Of a stretch of DNA of 64,000 nt, positions 1-8,416 are shown one piece after another (position 1 is the first letter of the stretch; each line of letters opens with the position of its first letter). The translations under genes were made by a program, and so were the position numbers. The notes beneath the pieces are model-generated. The model was not told where the DNA came from and ran no database searches. It worked only from the letters and a program-made list of their open reading frames with translations. Origin of the DNA: Flavobacteriales bacterium (GTDB lineage: Bacteria; Bacteroidota; Bacteroidia; Flavobacteriales_E; Vicingaceae); the NCBI GenBank assembly GCA_020635795.1, contig JACJZD010000005.1:101495-165494 (forward strand). The letters are read 5' to 3'.

Positions 1-123
1 GCCAGTAAAAGCGGGGTTAATTTCCAAGATTTTATCGTCAGAACATTTAACAAAAATCAGGATTAAACCAAGGCTTACAAACAGAGTAGTAACTCCATTT
101 TTAATTGAATTGAATGAGAACAA
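1..123 (-). CDS. Exported or lipoprotein gene, 5' end only
   Basis: An open frame of 41 codons reads leftward off the window edge, so only the N-terminus is visible. It begins with a TTG codon at 123-121; no in-frame ATG or GTG is available upstream. The peptide has a polar start (MFSFNSIKNG), a hydrophobic stretch (VTTLFVSLGLILIFV) and then KCSDD, which looks like a type II signal peptide with a relaxed lipobox ahead of Cys27. A TATCTTTG -7 element on the same strand at 162-155 supports real transcription. The mature protein cannot be identified from the remaining residues. Confidence 0.45.
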   Translation of the reverse strand, partial: MFSFNSIKNGVTTLFVSLGLILIFVKCSDDKILEINPAFTG

Positions 124-154
124 ATTTTTTGTATTAATGTGGTTAGTATATATT

Positions 155-162
155 CAAAGATA
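155..162 (-). promoter_or_regulatory. Bacteroidota -7 element of the leftward partial gene
   Basis: The minus strand reads TATCTTTG, a perfect match to TAnnTTTG, about 30 bases before the proposed TTG start. I see no clear TTTG -33 element at the usual spacing. Confidence 0.5.
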
Positions 163-278
163 TAAAAAATATGCCCTCATCATTCTAAAAAAATCGTGGT
201 CGTCCTTTTTAGAAAAACTATTCCTCCTTAAAAACAACCCTTTATCATAGATTTATTGAATTACATTATTTTTTTAAT

Positions 279-286
279 CATCTTTG
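279..286 (+). promoter_or_regulatory. Promoter of the M1 aminopeptidase gene
   Basis: CATCTTTG matches TAnnTTTG with one mismatch. A TTG at 256-258 lies 20 bp upstream, the spacing expected for a Bacteroidota -33/-7 pair. The start codon is 25 bp downstream. Confidence 0.5.
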
Positions 287-311
287 TTCCCACAACTAAA
301 ACTACCATCTA

Positions 312-2945
312 ATGATTAAAAATTTAGTATTAATTTCTACTTCGGCATTATTAATTTATAGCTGTAAACCCACTCAAACCATAAACTTACCCGAGCAAGT
401 TGTTGAAATAAACAACCCAAATGCTTTACCAACGCAACCCATTTACAATGCATCAAATACTAGAGATTTTGATTTATTACACACCAAGTTAGATGTAAAA
501 TTTAATTGGGATAAGACCTATTTATACGGAAAAGCAGAATTAACGCTAAAACCCTATTTTTTCGAAACCAACAAATTAGCTTTAAATGCCAGAGGTTTTG
601 ATGTAAACAAAGTTCAATTGGTTGCTAACGGAACTTTTTCCGATTTAAAATACGCTTATGATGGCTTATTCATTAACATTGATTTAGATAAAACCTATAA
701 AAGAACTGACACCTTAAAAATATTTATTGATTATACTGCTAAACCTAACGAATTAGAGGCTGGTGGTAGCAATGCCATTACTTCCGATAAAGGTTTGTAT
801 TTCATAAATCCTGATGGAAGCGAAAAAGACAAGCCTCAACAAATTTGGACACAAGGCGAAACTCAATCAAGTTCTGCATGGTTTCCAACCATAGATTCTC
901 CTAACGAACGTTGTACAGGCGAAATTGCCATTACCATAGAGGAAAAATACAAAACGCTTTCTAACGGTATTTTAACACACCAAGAAATTAATGGAAACGG
1001 CACAAGAACCGATTTTTGGGAAATGAACCAGCCTCATGCTCCATACTTGTTTATGATGGCTATTGGCGAGTTTGCTGTGGTAAAAGACAAATGGAGAAAC
1101 ATTGATGTAGACTATTTTGTTGAAAAAGAATACGAAGACGATGCTATGGCTATTTTTGGTTTAACTCCAGAAATGTTAGAGTTTTACTCGAAAAGATTAG
1201 GTGTTGATTACCCTTGGAAAAAATACAGCCAAGTAGTTGTGCGTGATTACGTTTCTGGGGCAATGGAAAACACCACAGCGGTTATTCATGGTGATTTTGT
1301 TCAACAAACTAAACGAGAGTTGATTGATGGAAGTGCTGGAGAAGATGTAATTGCTCACGAATTGTTTCACCACTGGTTTGGCGATTTGGTTACTTGCGAA
1401 TCGTGGGCGAATTTGCCATTAAACGAATCGTTTGCAACCTATGGTGAGTATTTATGGAACGAGTACAAGTATGGTTTAGACCACGCTGATTACGGTTTAC
1501 AAAACGATTTAAATGTTTATTTACAAGATGCTCAAGACGGACAAAAAGACATGATTCGTTTTGATTATGAAGCAAGAGAAGATATGTTTGATGGACACAC
1601 CTACCAAAAAGGTGGTCGAATTTTACACATGTTGCGTAATTATTTAGGCGACGATGCTTTTTTTGAATCGTTAAAATATTACCTCAACAAACACCAATTT
1701 ACCGATGTGGAAATGCACGAATTTAGAATGGCTTGTGAAGATGTTACCGGTAAAGATTTAAACTGGTTTTTTAACCAATGGTTTTATGCAAGTGGGCATC
1801 CTATTTTAAATATTAATTACGACTACGATGATGCTTCTAAAACGCAAATTGTAACCATTGAGCAACAACAAGATTTTAGAAAAACGCCTCTGTATAAATT
1901 GCCCATTAAAATTGACATTTATGTGGATGGAAAAGTTGAATCGCATGCTGTAAATGCTGATGAAGCTCGTAATACTTTCACCTTTCAGGTAAGTGCTAAA
2001 CCTAGTTTAGTAAATGTTGAGGCAGACAAAATATTGTTGTGTGAAAAAGTAGACAACAAGAAAGATATGCAGGAATGGGTGTTTATGTACAATAATTCTC
2101 CAAAATATTTAGACCGTTACGAAGCACTTTCTGCTTTAGCTAATTTGACTGATAATTTTGTCACAAAGACAATAGTAAAAGCATTAGACGATAAGTATGA
2201 AAATATTAGAAAATTGGCTATTCGCTCATTAAAAAATGCTGTGGACAGTCACAATTTGGAGGTAAAAGATAAATTATTGGGCATTGCTAAAAACGACCCA
2301 AAAACACGAGTAAGAGGCGATGCTATTTATGCCTTAGCTAAGTATTATAAAGGTGATGATAATTTAAACGAATTGTTTGTTGATGGTTTAAAAAACGACT
2401 CATACACCATTATTTCAAGGTCGTTGGCTGCTTTAGCTGGAACAGACAAAGAAGCTGCCATGAAAAATGCCAAAGCTTTAGAAAAAGAAACCAACTCTTC
2501 TATTTCTGGTGCTGTTGCTTCGGTTTACGAAATACACGGTGGAGCAGAACAACATGCTTTTTTCAAAGAAAAATATGCAACATTAGAGGGTTATGGAAAA
2601 TACAGCTTTGTTAGTTCGTATGGTAATTATTTAAAAAACCAAAACGACGAAACCTTAAACGATGCCATGCCTATTTTAGAAGAAATTACCTTGAACGAAA
2701 AAGCTTGGTGGGTGCGTATGGCAGGTATAAATGTGGTGGCTGAATTAGAAAACAACTATGCCATGAGGAGTGAAGTGTTAACCAAAGAATTAAAAAAAGC
2801 GAAAGGAACCGATAAAGAAGCAGATTTAACGGCTGCCATTAAACGTATTGGCGAACAACAAGATAAACTAATGGCAATTATTGATAAAGTTAAAGCCACA
2901 GAACAAAATCCTTACCTGAAAAAAATGTTGGGAATAGCTGAGTAA
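312..2945 (+). CDS. M1 family zinc aminopeptidase, lipoprotein
   Basis: Removes N-terminal residues from peptides, probably on the periplasmic side of the envelope. The M1 hallmarks are clear: the exopeptidase motif GAMEN at residues 316-320, the zinc site HELFH at 349-353, and the third ligand Glu in NESFATY about 20 residues further on. The N-terminus MIKNLVLISTSALLIYSC is a lipoprotein signal with Cys18. After the catalytic region, residues from about 600 to 877 form helical HEAT-like repeats, as in larger M1 enzymes. At 877 residues the length is normal for the family. The gene stands alone with its own promoter and ends just before a perfect palindrome. Confidence 0.93.
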   Translation: MIKNLVLISTSALLIYSCKPTQTINLPEQVVEINNPNALPTQPIYNASNTRDFDLLHTKLDVKFNWDKTYLYGKAELTLKPYFFETNKLALNARGFDVNKVQLVANGTFSDLKYAYDGLFINIDLDKTYKRTDTLKIFIDYTAKPNELEAGGSNAITSDKGLYFINPDGSEKDKPQQIWTQGETQSSSAWFPTIDSPNERCTGEIAITIEEKYKTLSNGILTHQEINGNGTRTDFWEMNQPHAPYLFMMAIGEFAVVKDKWRNIDVDYFVEKEYEDDAMAIFGLTPEMLEFYSKRLGVDYPWKKYSQVVVRDYVSGAMENTTAVIHGDFVQQTKRELIDGSAGEDVIAHELFHHWFGDLVTCESWANLPLNESFATYGEYLWNEYKYGLDHADYGLQNDLNVYLQDAQDGQKDMIRFDYEAREDMFDGHTYQKGGRILHMLRNYLGDDAFFESLKYYLNKHQFTDVEMHEFRMACEDVTGKDLNWFFNQWFYASGHPILNINYDYDDASKTQIVTIEQQQDFRKTPLYKLPIKIDIYVDGKVESHAVNADEARNTFTFQVSAKPSLVNVEADKILLCEKVDNKKDMQEWVFMYNNSPKYLDRYEALSALANLTDNFVTKTIVKALDDKYENIRKLAIRSLKNAVDSHNLEVKDKLLGIAKNDPKTRVRGDAIYALAKYYKGDDNLNELFVDGLKNDSYTIISRSLAALAGTDKEAAMKNAKALEKETNSSISGAVASVYEIHGGAEQHAFFKEKYATLEGYGKYSFVSSYGNYLKNQNDETLNDAMPILEEITLNEKAWWVRMAGINVVAELENNYAMRSEVLTKELKKAKGTDKEADLTAAIKRIGEQQDKLMAIIDKVKATEQNPYLKKMLGIAE

Positions 2946-2957
2946 AAATATATAGTG

Positions 2958-2985
2958 CGAATAAAGTGCATATGCACTTTATTCG
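2958..2985. repeat. 28-bp perfect palindrome after the aminopeptidase gene
   Basis: Two perfect 14-base arms meet without a spacer (left arm CGAATAAAGTGCAT). As RNA this would fold into a strong hairpin 12 bases after the stop codon. No T-run follows on either side, so it is not a textbook intrinsic terminator. It marks the left edge of the restriction-modification module. Confidence 0.6.
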
Positions 2986-2987
2986 GA

Positions 2988-3000
2988 TGTTGCCACTAAT
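2988..3000 (+). repeat. Left copy of an imperfect inverted repeat flanking the R-M module
   Basis: TGTTGCCACTAAT here corresponds to TGTTGCCGCTTAG on the minus strand at 5583-5571. Ten of 13 positions match, including the first seven. The pair brackets the three R-M genes. Confidence 0.35.
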
Positions 3001-3083
3001 GCTGAAGAAACGTTAGCAAAAAACAATTAGACCCAGATGAAAAAAATTGCAAACTAATAAAAATTAGTAGATAAAACTTTTTG

Positions 3084-3104
3084 TATCTTTGACAAAATCG
3101 TCAA
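3084..3104 (+). promoter_or_regulatory. R-M promoter with overlapping inverted-repeat operator
   Basis: A perfect -7 element TATCTTTG (3084-3091) is overlapped by the inverted repeat TTGAC-N6-GTCAA (3089-3104), 18 bases before the start codon of the HTH regulator. A site in this position would block RNA polymerase, which suits autorepression by the regulator encoded just downstream, as for controller proteins of type II R-M systems. Regulator binding is inferred. Confidence 0.55.
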
Positions 3105-3122
3105 GGCGTAATTTTCAAGAAC

Positions 3123-3449
3123 ATGAAAGAAACTTTTGGAGAATATATCCACAAACTTAGGACTGGGGGCAGCATGACTTTGACAAAGTTGGCTGCTGCT
3201 TTAGACCTTGACCAATCGACACTCTCGAAGATTGAGAATGGAAAGAGAAATGTACCAGCAGAAATACTTCCTAAACTTGCTTCAACTTTTTCTTTAGACA
3301 TTAAAGAACTCGAAAAAGAATATTACAGCGAAAAAATTGCGGAATTAATTTATTCGTATGACGAACCTAAAAATGTCTTAAAACTTGCGGAGGAAAAAGC
3401 CAAGTATTTTAAATTAAAAAACATCCAACAAGGAGAAATAAAATTCTAA
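3123..3449 (+). CDS. XRE-family HTH regulator, probable R-M controller
   Basis: A 108-residue protein with a classic helix-turn-helix at about residues 8-60; the recognition region is LDLDQSTLSKIENGKRNVP. The tail (about 75-108) is charged and helical. It is the first gene of the restriction-modification operon, one base before the methyltransferase gene. That position, and the inverted repeat over its own -7 element, match controller proteins that delay endonuclease expression until the host DNA is methylated. Control of the downstream genes is inferred from layout. It is longer than classical C proteins (about 80 residues). Confidence 0.85.
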   Translation: MKETFGEYIHKLRTGGSMTLTKLAAALDLDQSTLSKIENGKRNVPAEILPKLASTFSLDIKELEKEYYSEKIAELIYSYDEPKNVLKLAEEKAKYFKLKNIQQGEIKF

Positions 3450-3450
3450 T

Positions 3451-4527
3451 ATGAAAATTGAAAACATAGTCGAAGAACCTCAATTGCGATTTGAGACTCC
3501 TTTACCAAAAATAAAAAAAGGAAAATCCCCTAATAAAATTGAAATGATTTCTCTTTTTTCAGGATGTGGCGGGATGGATTTGGGCTTTCATTTATCAAAC
3601 TTTGATATAAAGTGGGCTAATGATTTGGATAAAATGGCTTGCGAAACGTACGCTAGAAATATTGGAAATCACATCGTTCACGGTGACATTACTCAATTAA
3701 ATTACAAACAAATTCCAGATGCTGATTTAGTTATAGGTGGTTTTCCTTGTCAAGACTTTTCGATGATTTGGAAACGTGGAGGAATTAACACCGATAGGGG
3801 TAATCTTTATAGAAACTTTGTAGAAATTGTTTCTTTAAAAAACCCTTTAATGTTTGTAGCAGAAAATGTAAAAGGCATATTGACAGCCAACAAAAAACAG
3901 GCTATAAAACAAATAATTGATGACTTCTCTAAAACAGGGAAATATGGATATACCACTACTCCCTACTTGATAAATTTCGCAGACTATGGAGCACCACAAC
4001 TGCGAGAAAGAGTTCTGATAATTGGTGTTAGAAAAGACATAGATGCATTTTTTGACATTCCATCCCCTACACATTCACCAACTAATTATGTTTCAGCAAA
4101 AGAAGCATTAAAACAAGCTCATAAAGTTAAGTACAACAACGAACACCAAAATATTCAGGAAAGTACAATTGAAAAATTAAAATTAATTCCGCCAGGTGGC
4201 AATTTCACAGACATTCCTAAAAGTTCCCCTCACTATGTTAAAGGCATGATTTCCCACGTATATAGACGACTACACCCTGACAAACCTTCTACAACAATAA
4301 TTGCTGCGGGTGGTGGTGGAACATGGGGTTATCATTTTGACGACCCAAGACCATTAACAAACAGAGAAAGAGCAAGACTATTTGGTTATCCAGACGATTT
4401 TGTTTTTGAAGGAAGTATAACAGAAGTAAGAAAACAAATAGGCAACTCAGTTCCACCAGCAGGAATATTGCCAATTGCAAAACACATTAAATTATTTTTA
4501 GAAGCAGTTAAAGCCAATGTATACTAA
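3451..4527 (+). CDS. dcm: DNA (cytosine-5) methyltransferase
   Basis: Transfers a methyl group from S-adenosylmethionine to carbon 5 of cytosine in the recognition sequence, protecting host DNA. The ordered motifs are complete: motif I SLFSGCGGMDLG (34-45), motif IV with catalytic Cys100 in GGFPCQDFS, motif VI ENV (138-140), motif VIII QLRERV (183-188), then RERARLFGYPDDF and the C-terminal GNSVPP. The target-recognition region lies between motifs VIII and IX and is short. At 358 residues it is a standard-size enzyme. Its 3' end overlaps the endonuclease gene by 11 bases, so the two are translationally coupled. The recognition sequence cannot be read from the protein. Confidence 0.95.
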   Translation: MKIENIVEEPQLRFETPLPKIKKGKSPNKIEMISLFSGCGGMDLGFHLSNFDIKWANDLDKMACETYARNIGNHIVHGDITQLNYKQIPDADLVIGGFPCQDFSMIWKRGGINTDRGNLYRNFVEIVSLKNPLMFVAENVKGILTANKKQAIKQIIDDFSKTGKYGYTTTPYLINFADYGAPQLRERVLIIGVRKDIDAFFDIPSPTHSPTNYVSAKEALKQAHKVKYNNEHQNIQESTIEKLKLIPPGGNFTDIPKSSPHYVKGMISHVYRRLHPDKPSTTIIAAGGGGTWGYHFDDPRPLTNRERARLFGYPDDFVFEGSITEVRKQIGNSVPPAGILPIAKHIKLFLEAVKANVY

Positions 4528-5533
4528 TTTATCACATCACGGAGGAGATTTTAGAGATATTCTTGATATTGAATTTCCAAAAGCAAAAAATGTTTGTATT
4601 GCTTCGGGTTATGCTTCTTTGGACATATTACATGCATATGAAACTGAGTTTATAAAAATCGCAAATAATGGTGGAGTGTCTAAACTCCTTTTAGGAATGG
4701 CATTTTATGAAGGATTGAGTTCTAAAAAACTTGATACAGCAAATGCCTTGAATGAAAAATTGAAGAAATTTAAAAATGGCTCAGGAGTTTATGTAACTAA
4801 TGGGAGACGTTATCATGGAAAGGTATATTGGTTCGACCAAGAATCTGATACTAATATTTATGTTGGTTCTTCCAATTTTTCATCAAGCGGAACAAGGGGT
4901 AATATCGAATGTACAGTTCCTGTTTCAGACAAGAAACAAAAGCAATCTGTAATTAAATTTTTGAATGACCTCTATTCGCCATCTCATGCCATAACAATTG
5001 ACAGAGCAGAAATAACCGTTCCGGGCAAGAAAAAAGTAGTATTAAAAACCGTTGAGAATTTTTGGGATGCTTTAAAAAGGTATGACCCGACAACAATAAA
5101 TATTGCAACACTGCCAAAATTCGAATTCCCATTAGAACGAGTTGCAGAAATGGAAAAATCAAATCTTAATGTTTATTTTGGAAAGGGTAGACTTAACACG
5201 AAGAACGGTAAAATTATTCCGAGACCTTGGTATGAAATCGAATTGATAGCAAGTAACGACCTGAATTCTCAAGTTTATTACCCTAAAGGTGATTTTTTAG
5301 CCTATACAGATGACGGATATATTATTCCAATGCGTACTCAAGGAGATTATTACAAAAACATTAGGTCAAAACAAAGTTTACAGATTTTTGGAATATGGCT
5401 TAAAGGAAAACTTGAAAGAAGTGGAGCATTAGCAAAATATGAACCTGTAACTCTTGACACATTAGAAGAGTATGGCAACAATAAATTAGGTTTTTACAAA
5501 ATTGAAGAAGGTAAATACTACATGACATTTTAA
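4517..5533 (+). CDS. Type II restriction endonuclease, PLD family (NgoFVII-like)
   Basis: Cuts unmethylated DNA. It carries a single phospholipase-D-type active site: RYHGKVYW with His100 and Lys102, then YVGSSNFSSSGT containing Asn120, as in NgoFVII and BfiI endonucleases, which act without metal as dimers. Residues 27-65 form the Rossmann-like start of the PLD fold. The C-terminal half (about 175-338) should hold DNA recognition. Eleven bases overlap with the methyltransferase gene. The family call rests on the HxK...N signature plus the R-M context. A non-R-M PLD helicase-associated domain is unlikely at this size. Confidence 0.85.
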   Translation: MYTNLSHHGGDFRDILDIEFPKAKNVCIASGYASLDILHAYETEFIKIANNGGVSKLLLGMAFYEGLSSKKLDTANALNEKLKKFKNGSGVYVTNGRRYHGKVYWFDQESDTNIYVGSSNFSSSGTRGNIECTVPVSDKKQKQSVIKFLNDLYSPSHAITIDRAEITVPGKKKVVLKTVENFWDALKRYDPTTINIATLPKFEFPLERVAEMEKSNLNVYFGKGRLNTKNGKIIPRPWYEIELIASNDLNSQVYYPKGDFLAYTDDGYIIPMRTQGDYYKNIRSKQSLQIFGIWLKGKLERSGALAKYEPVTLDTLEEYGNNKLGFYKIEEGKYYMTF

Positions 5534-5570
5534 ACAATGGTTACCAAGAATTTAGAACAAAAAAGACACA

Positions 5571-5583
5571 CTAAGCGGCAACA
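5571..5583 (-). repeat. Right copy of the inverted repeat flanking the R-M module
   Basis: Minus strand TGTTGCCGCTTAG, partner of 2988-3000. It lies 37 bases after the endonuclease stop codon and before a strong bidirectional terminator. Confidence 0.35.
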
Positions 5584-5595
5584 CTCGCTAAAAAA

Positions 5596-5630
5596 GAAAA
5601 AAGCCCCGCGGAATTGCGGGGCTTTTCATT
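5596..5630. terminator. Bidirectional intrinsic terminator
   Basis: GCCCCGC (5603-5609) pairs with GCGGGGC (5616-5622) around a six-base loop, with A-rich and T-rich flanks on both sides. It can end the R-M operon on the plus strand. It can also end the GIN-domain gene on the minus strand, where the T-tract is longer. Confidence 0.85.
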
Positions 5631-5680
5631 TGCACTAACTAAACGGTGGGTAATATAAGGAGGTAAACAACTAACTCTTT

Positions 5681-5714
5681 TTAATTCCCTCCCTTCGGGA
5701 GGGTTAGGGTGGGC
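5681..5714. repeat. CCCTCCC/GGGAGGG hairpin, dispersed-repeat-like
   Basis: CCCTCCC (5687-5693) and GGGAGGG (5697-5703) form a tight GC-rich hairpin, followed by TTAGGGTGGGC. It stands out in this AT-rich DNA and sits just past the stop codon of the minus-strand gene. It looks like a dispersed intergenic repeat of the kind common in Bacteroidota rather than a terminator, as no T-run follows. Confidence 0.5.
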
Positions 5715-7271
5715 TTAAAACCCTAATAATGTCATTCCTACGCTCACAGGGTACAATTCTGGTCCTCTTCCACTTTCAAACAACGGTGTTAAACTATACG
5801 TAGCAAAGAAATTTAACCAACCATAACCTACTCTTGCTGTTAAAGCAACTTTAAATGGGTTGGTATTAAAGTCTTTATCATCTTTTACTTTTTGCTGATT
5901 TCCATTGTCTTTATACAAGTATTTCATTCTAGTAGTAAACTTATACCCTACAATAGCTCCTGCCGATAAGTGAAACGACTTATTTTTATGGTCGCCAGTA
6001 TTTATTTCAAACAGAAATGGCGCATCAATGTAAAATGTTTTAAACCTGTTTTTCGAAAAGTTTACGGTACTATCTACAACTCCCCACGTGTAGTTTTGGT
6101 TGTAAGCATTAACATTGTTGCTTACAAAATTTCCTCCGTTTTCAATCAACCTTACATTGTGTTTTAACTCGTAGTTGTTGTATTCTAACCCTAAACCTGT
6201 TACAAACCCAAAGTGATGTTGGTAAATTTTAAAGAAATGCTCGTAAAAGTTTAAACTAAACACCCACGATTTTGCATAATCCAACTCCATAAATTGGGTT
6301 ACTTTTTTTGGGTCGGTTAATTCTAACGATGGGTCGTGATTTAAATTAAAATTACCACTACTGTTTACAAAACCATTGATACCTAAGTCAATTCCAGCCC
6401 AATGGTTTCTTCTCTTTTTTGGCGTACGATTAATTGAAATAGAATCGTTTATTACCAATAAGTGTGTTCTACCTAGTTTAATTCTTGTTGTATCATTTAC
6501 TACTTGCACATCGTTTTCTCCAATTCCTGTAATTACAACATCTTCTCCTTCTATTAATACTTTTCCAGTACCAACATTTATTTTTAGATTATCATTACCC
6601 ATGCGAATATCAGACCCCCCAGATTTTCTGAGATTGTTTACAGTAGGGTTGCCATAAACTTTAACATCGCTAGCACCCGAAACAACACCCGAAAGCTCTT
6701 GTTTGGCATTTACGTGTACATCACTAGCACCCGAAACTGTTACTCGAGCAAACTCAGCTTCAAAATCTTTGGCTTTAACATTACTTGCCCCTGACGATTC
6801 TATTATAAACTCTTGTGCTGTACCATTCAATTTTACATCGCTTGCACCCGATGTTTTTAATGTAAAGGTGTTGGCTTTTAAGCCTAAGAAAATATTCGAT
6901 GCTCCACTCGTTTTTAATTCAAAATCACCTAAAGAAAGAAGTCCTTCATTTTTTAAGGTAGAAGCTCCACTTATGTCAACTCGCTCTAAGTTCGAAAATG
7001 TAACACGAATCTTCATGTCCGATTCAGCTTTAATTTTGTCTTTTGCATAAATGGTTAATGTTCCACTTTTTACTTCTGTAGCAACACCACCTAAATATTC
7101 GTCTGGTACACCAATAATTTCTGCTTGATTGGTACTACCTTGAACAAGTTCGATGTTAAATGCCGATGAAACTTTCATGCCACTAAAATCTTCTAAAGTT
7201 CTAACATTGTTTTGAGCCATGGCTAAAACCGAACTTGTTAAAATTGATATGAATAATGTAATTTTTTTCAT
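5715..7271 (-). CDS. GIN-domain (DUF2807) protein fused to an outer-membrane barrel
   Basis: After the signal peptide MKKITLFISILTSSVLAMAQ, residues 23 to about 215 form a right-handed beta repeat with the recurring motif SGAS(N/D)V (DISGAST, KTSGASN, KTSGASD, ESSGASN, TVSGASD), typical of the putative autotransporter adhesin head GIN domain. Residues about 285-518 look like a transmembrane beta barrel (alternating aromatic strands, ending SVGMTLLGF). GIN domains usually occur alone, so this looks like a fusion that displays the repeat from the outer membrane. An ECF-type site TGTAAC-N17-CGTC lies about 70 bases upstream, identical to the one before the nearby sigma factor gene. Confidence 0.8.
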   Translation of the reverse strand: MKKITLFISILTSSVLAMAQNNVRTLEDFSGMKVSSAFNIELVQGSTNQAEIIGVPDEYLGGVATEVKSGTLTIYAKDKIKAESDMKIRVTFSNLERVDISGASTLKNEGLLSLGDFELKTSGASNIFLGLKANTFTLKTSGASDVKLNGTAQEFIIESSGASNVKAKDFEAEFARVTVSGASDVHVNAKQELSGVVSGASDVKVYGNPTVNNLRKSGGSDIRMGNDNLKINVGTGKVLIEGEDVVITGIGENDVQVVNDTTRIKLGRTHLLVINDSISINRTPKKRRNHWAGIDLGINGFVNSSGNFNLNHDPSLELTDPKKVTQFMELDYAKSWVFSLNFYEHFFKIYQHHFGFVTGLGLEYNNYELKHNVRLIENGGNFVSNNVNAYNQNYTWGVVDSTVNFSKNRFKTFYIDAPFLFEINTGDHKNKSFHLSAGAIVGYKFTTRMKYLYKDNGNQQKVKDDKDFNTNPFKVALTARVGYGWLNFFATYSLTPLFESGRGPELYPVSVGMTLLGF

Positions 7272-7339
7272 TTGTATGTTTTTTAAATCAATGTTTGTTT
7301 TTGAATTATTGAAATAAACTATAGTTTGTTTTTGAATGT

Positions 7340-7366
7340 GACGCTTAACTCATTTTAAAAGTTACA
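7340..7366 (-). promoter_or_regulatory. ECF-type promoter TGTAAC-N17-CGTC before the GIN/barrel gene
   Basis: On the minus strand TGTAAC (7366-7361), then 17 bases, then CGTC (7343-7340). Element sequences and spacing are identical to the site before the sigma factor gene at 8922-8948, and both continue TTTT after TGTAAC. It resembles ECF promoters such as SigX/SigM types (TGTAAC or TGAAAC, then CGAC or CGTC). Confidence 0.6.
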
Positions 7367-7378
7367 GCTCAATAAAAA

Positions 7379-8416
7379 TTATTTTCTGATTTTTCTTGAA
7401 ATGGAGAATCCACCGATGTTTAAAGCATATTCTTTTACCTCTCCACCTTCGTTTTCGGCAGTTTCTACTTCGGCATTTTTACCCAAAACTTTAGCTACAA
7501 CATTTGCTGCCACCAATTCGGTTGAGTTGTTTTTTACCTCATTTTCAAGTAATCGTTTTTGAGCCTCTTTTTTAAGTAATTCCGATACCGATAAATATTC
7601 TTCTTGTTCTTTTGGTGTTTTTACCTCAGCAACAAAAGGCTCTATTTCGATGTATTCCTTTTTAGGAGGATTGATGGTGATATATTCCTTTTTTGTTGGT
7701 TCACTACTTTTTACCTCAATAACTTGAGGTGTTGATTTAACAGCTTGTTTTTGCTGTTTCGTTTTTACGCTATTATTAGCCAATACATTGTTTGAATTCG
7801 TTTTATTGTTAAATGATATCGAGTTATTAAGCTCTTCATTAACATCAGTATTATTTGGCGTTATTTGTTTTGGTGTTGATTCTTCAATCGTTTTTATATT
7901 ATTTACTGGAAACATTCTGGTATCTACTGCAAATTGGTTTTCATCTCCAGTAATAAAAGGGCTTAAGGTAAACGCAACAACAAGCACAGCAGCCACACTC
8001 GAATACCAATAGTATAAAGGAATAACTTTTGTTTCTTTTTGTTTTAATACTGCTTTATCAGCAAAAATAATTGTTGCTGGTTTTAAAATCGTTTTTTGGT
8101 AATTCGCAAAAAGTGTTGCATATGCTGGTTTTTCATCAATAACATCAAAAAGTTCTTGTGTCTCTTGAGAAGAATTTAATCCTTCTATTTCAGCAATCAT
8201 TAAATCTTCAATTGCAATTTTTTTAAGATTTTGTTTATCGTTAAACGTATTATTTTCAACATTTAACGAAACATTTTCAAACACTTCCAATTCCGCTTTT
8301 ACTGCAGGATTTTGCTCCAAAAACAACATCAGCTCCGCTACCATATCGGGCGATAAGTTTTGCTCGACATAGTCGAGCAAATAAGCTTCGTAGTTATTTA
8401 AATTGATGTTACTCAT
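7379..8416 (-). CDS. Probable anti-sigma factor, single membrane span
   Basis: The cytoplasmic N-terminus (about residues 1-130) begins with a helical segment of the type found in Bacteroidota anti-sigma proteins (YLLDYVEQNLSPDMVAELMLFLEQNP). One membrane helix follows at about 132-155 (YYWYSSVAAVLVVAFTLSPF). The periplasmic part (about 156-345) is low-complexity and rich in Asn, Lys and Glu, ending in a conserved-looking segment (YALNIGGFSISRKIRK). The start overlaps the sigma factor stop by four bases, so the pair is translationally coupled. Holding the sigma factor inactive at the membrane is inferred from architecture and pairing. No zinc-binding HxxxCxxC motif is present. Confidence 0.75.
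   Translation of the reverse strand: MSNINLNNYEAYLLDYVEQNLSPDMVAELMLFLEQNPAVKAELEVFENVSLNVENNTFNDKQNLKKIAIEDLMIAEIEGLNSSQETQELFDVIDEKPAYATLFANYQKTILKPATIIFADKAVLKQKETKVIPLYYWYSSVAAVLVVAFTLSPFITGDENQFAVDTRMFPVNNIKTIEESTPKQITPNNTDVNEELNNSISFNNKTNSNNVLANNSVKTKQQKQAVKSTPQVIEVKSSEPTKKEYITINPPKKEYIEIEPFVAEVKTPKEQEEYLSVSELLKKEAQKRLLENEVKNNSTELVAANVVAKVLGKNAEVETAENEGGEVKEYALNIGGFSISRKIRK

Noticed and set aside
2946..5600. R-M module as an integron cassette or transposon
   Set aside because: No integrase, transposase or convincing attC core (GTTRRRY pair). Only weak inverted repeats at the ends.
6376..7050. Plus-strand open frames of 93 and 115 codons opposite the GIN/barrel gene
   Set aside because: They are antisense shadows created by the repeated SGAS codons. 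No promoter or protein-like pattern of their own.
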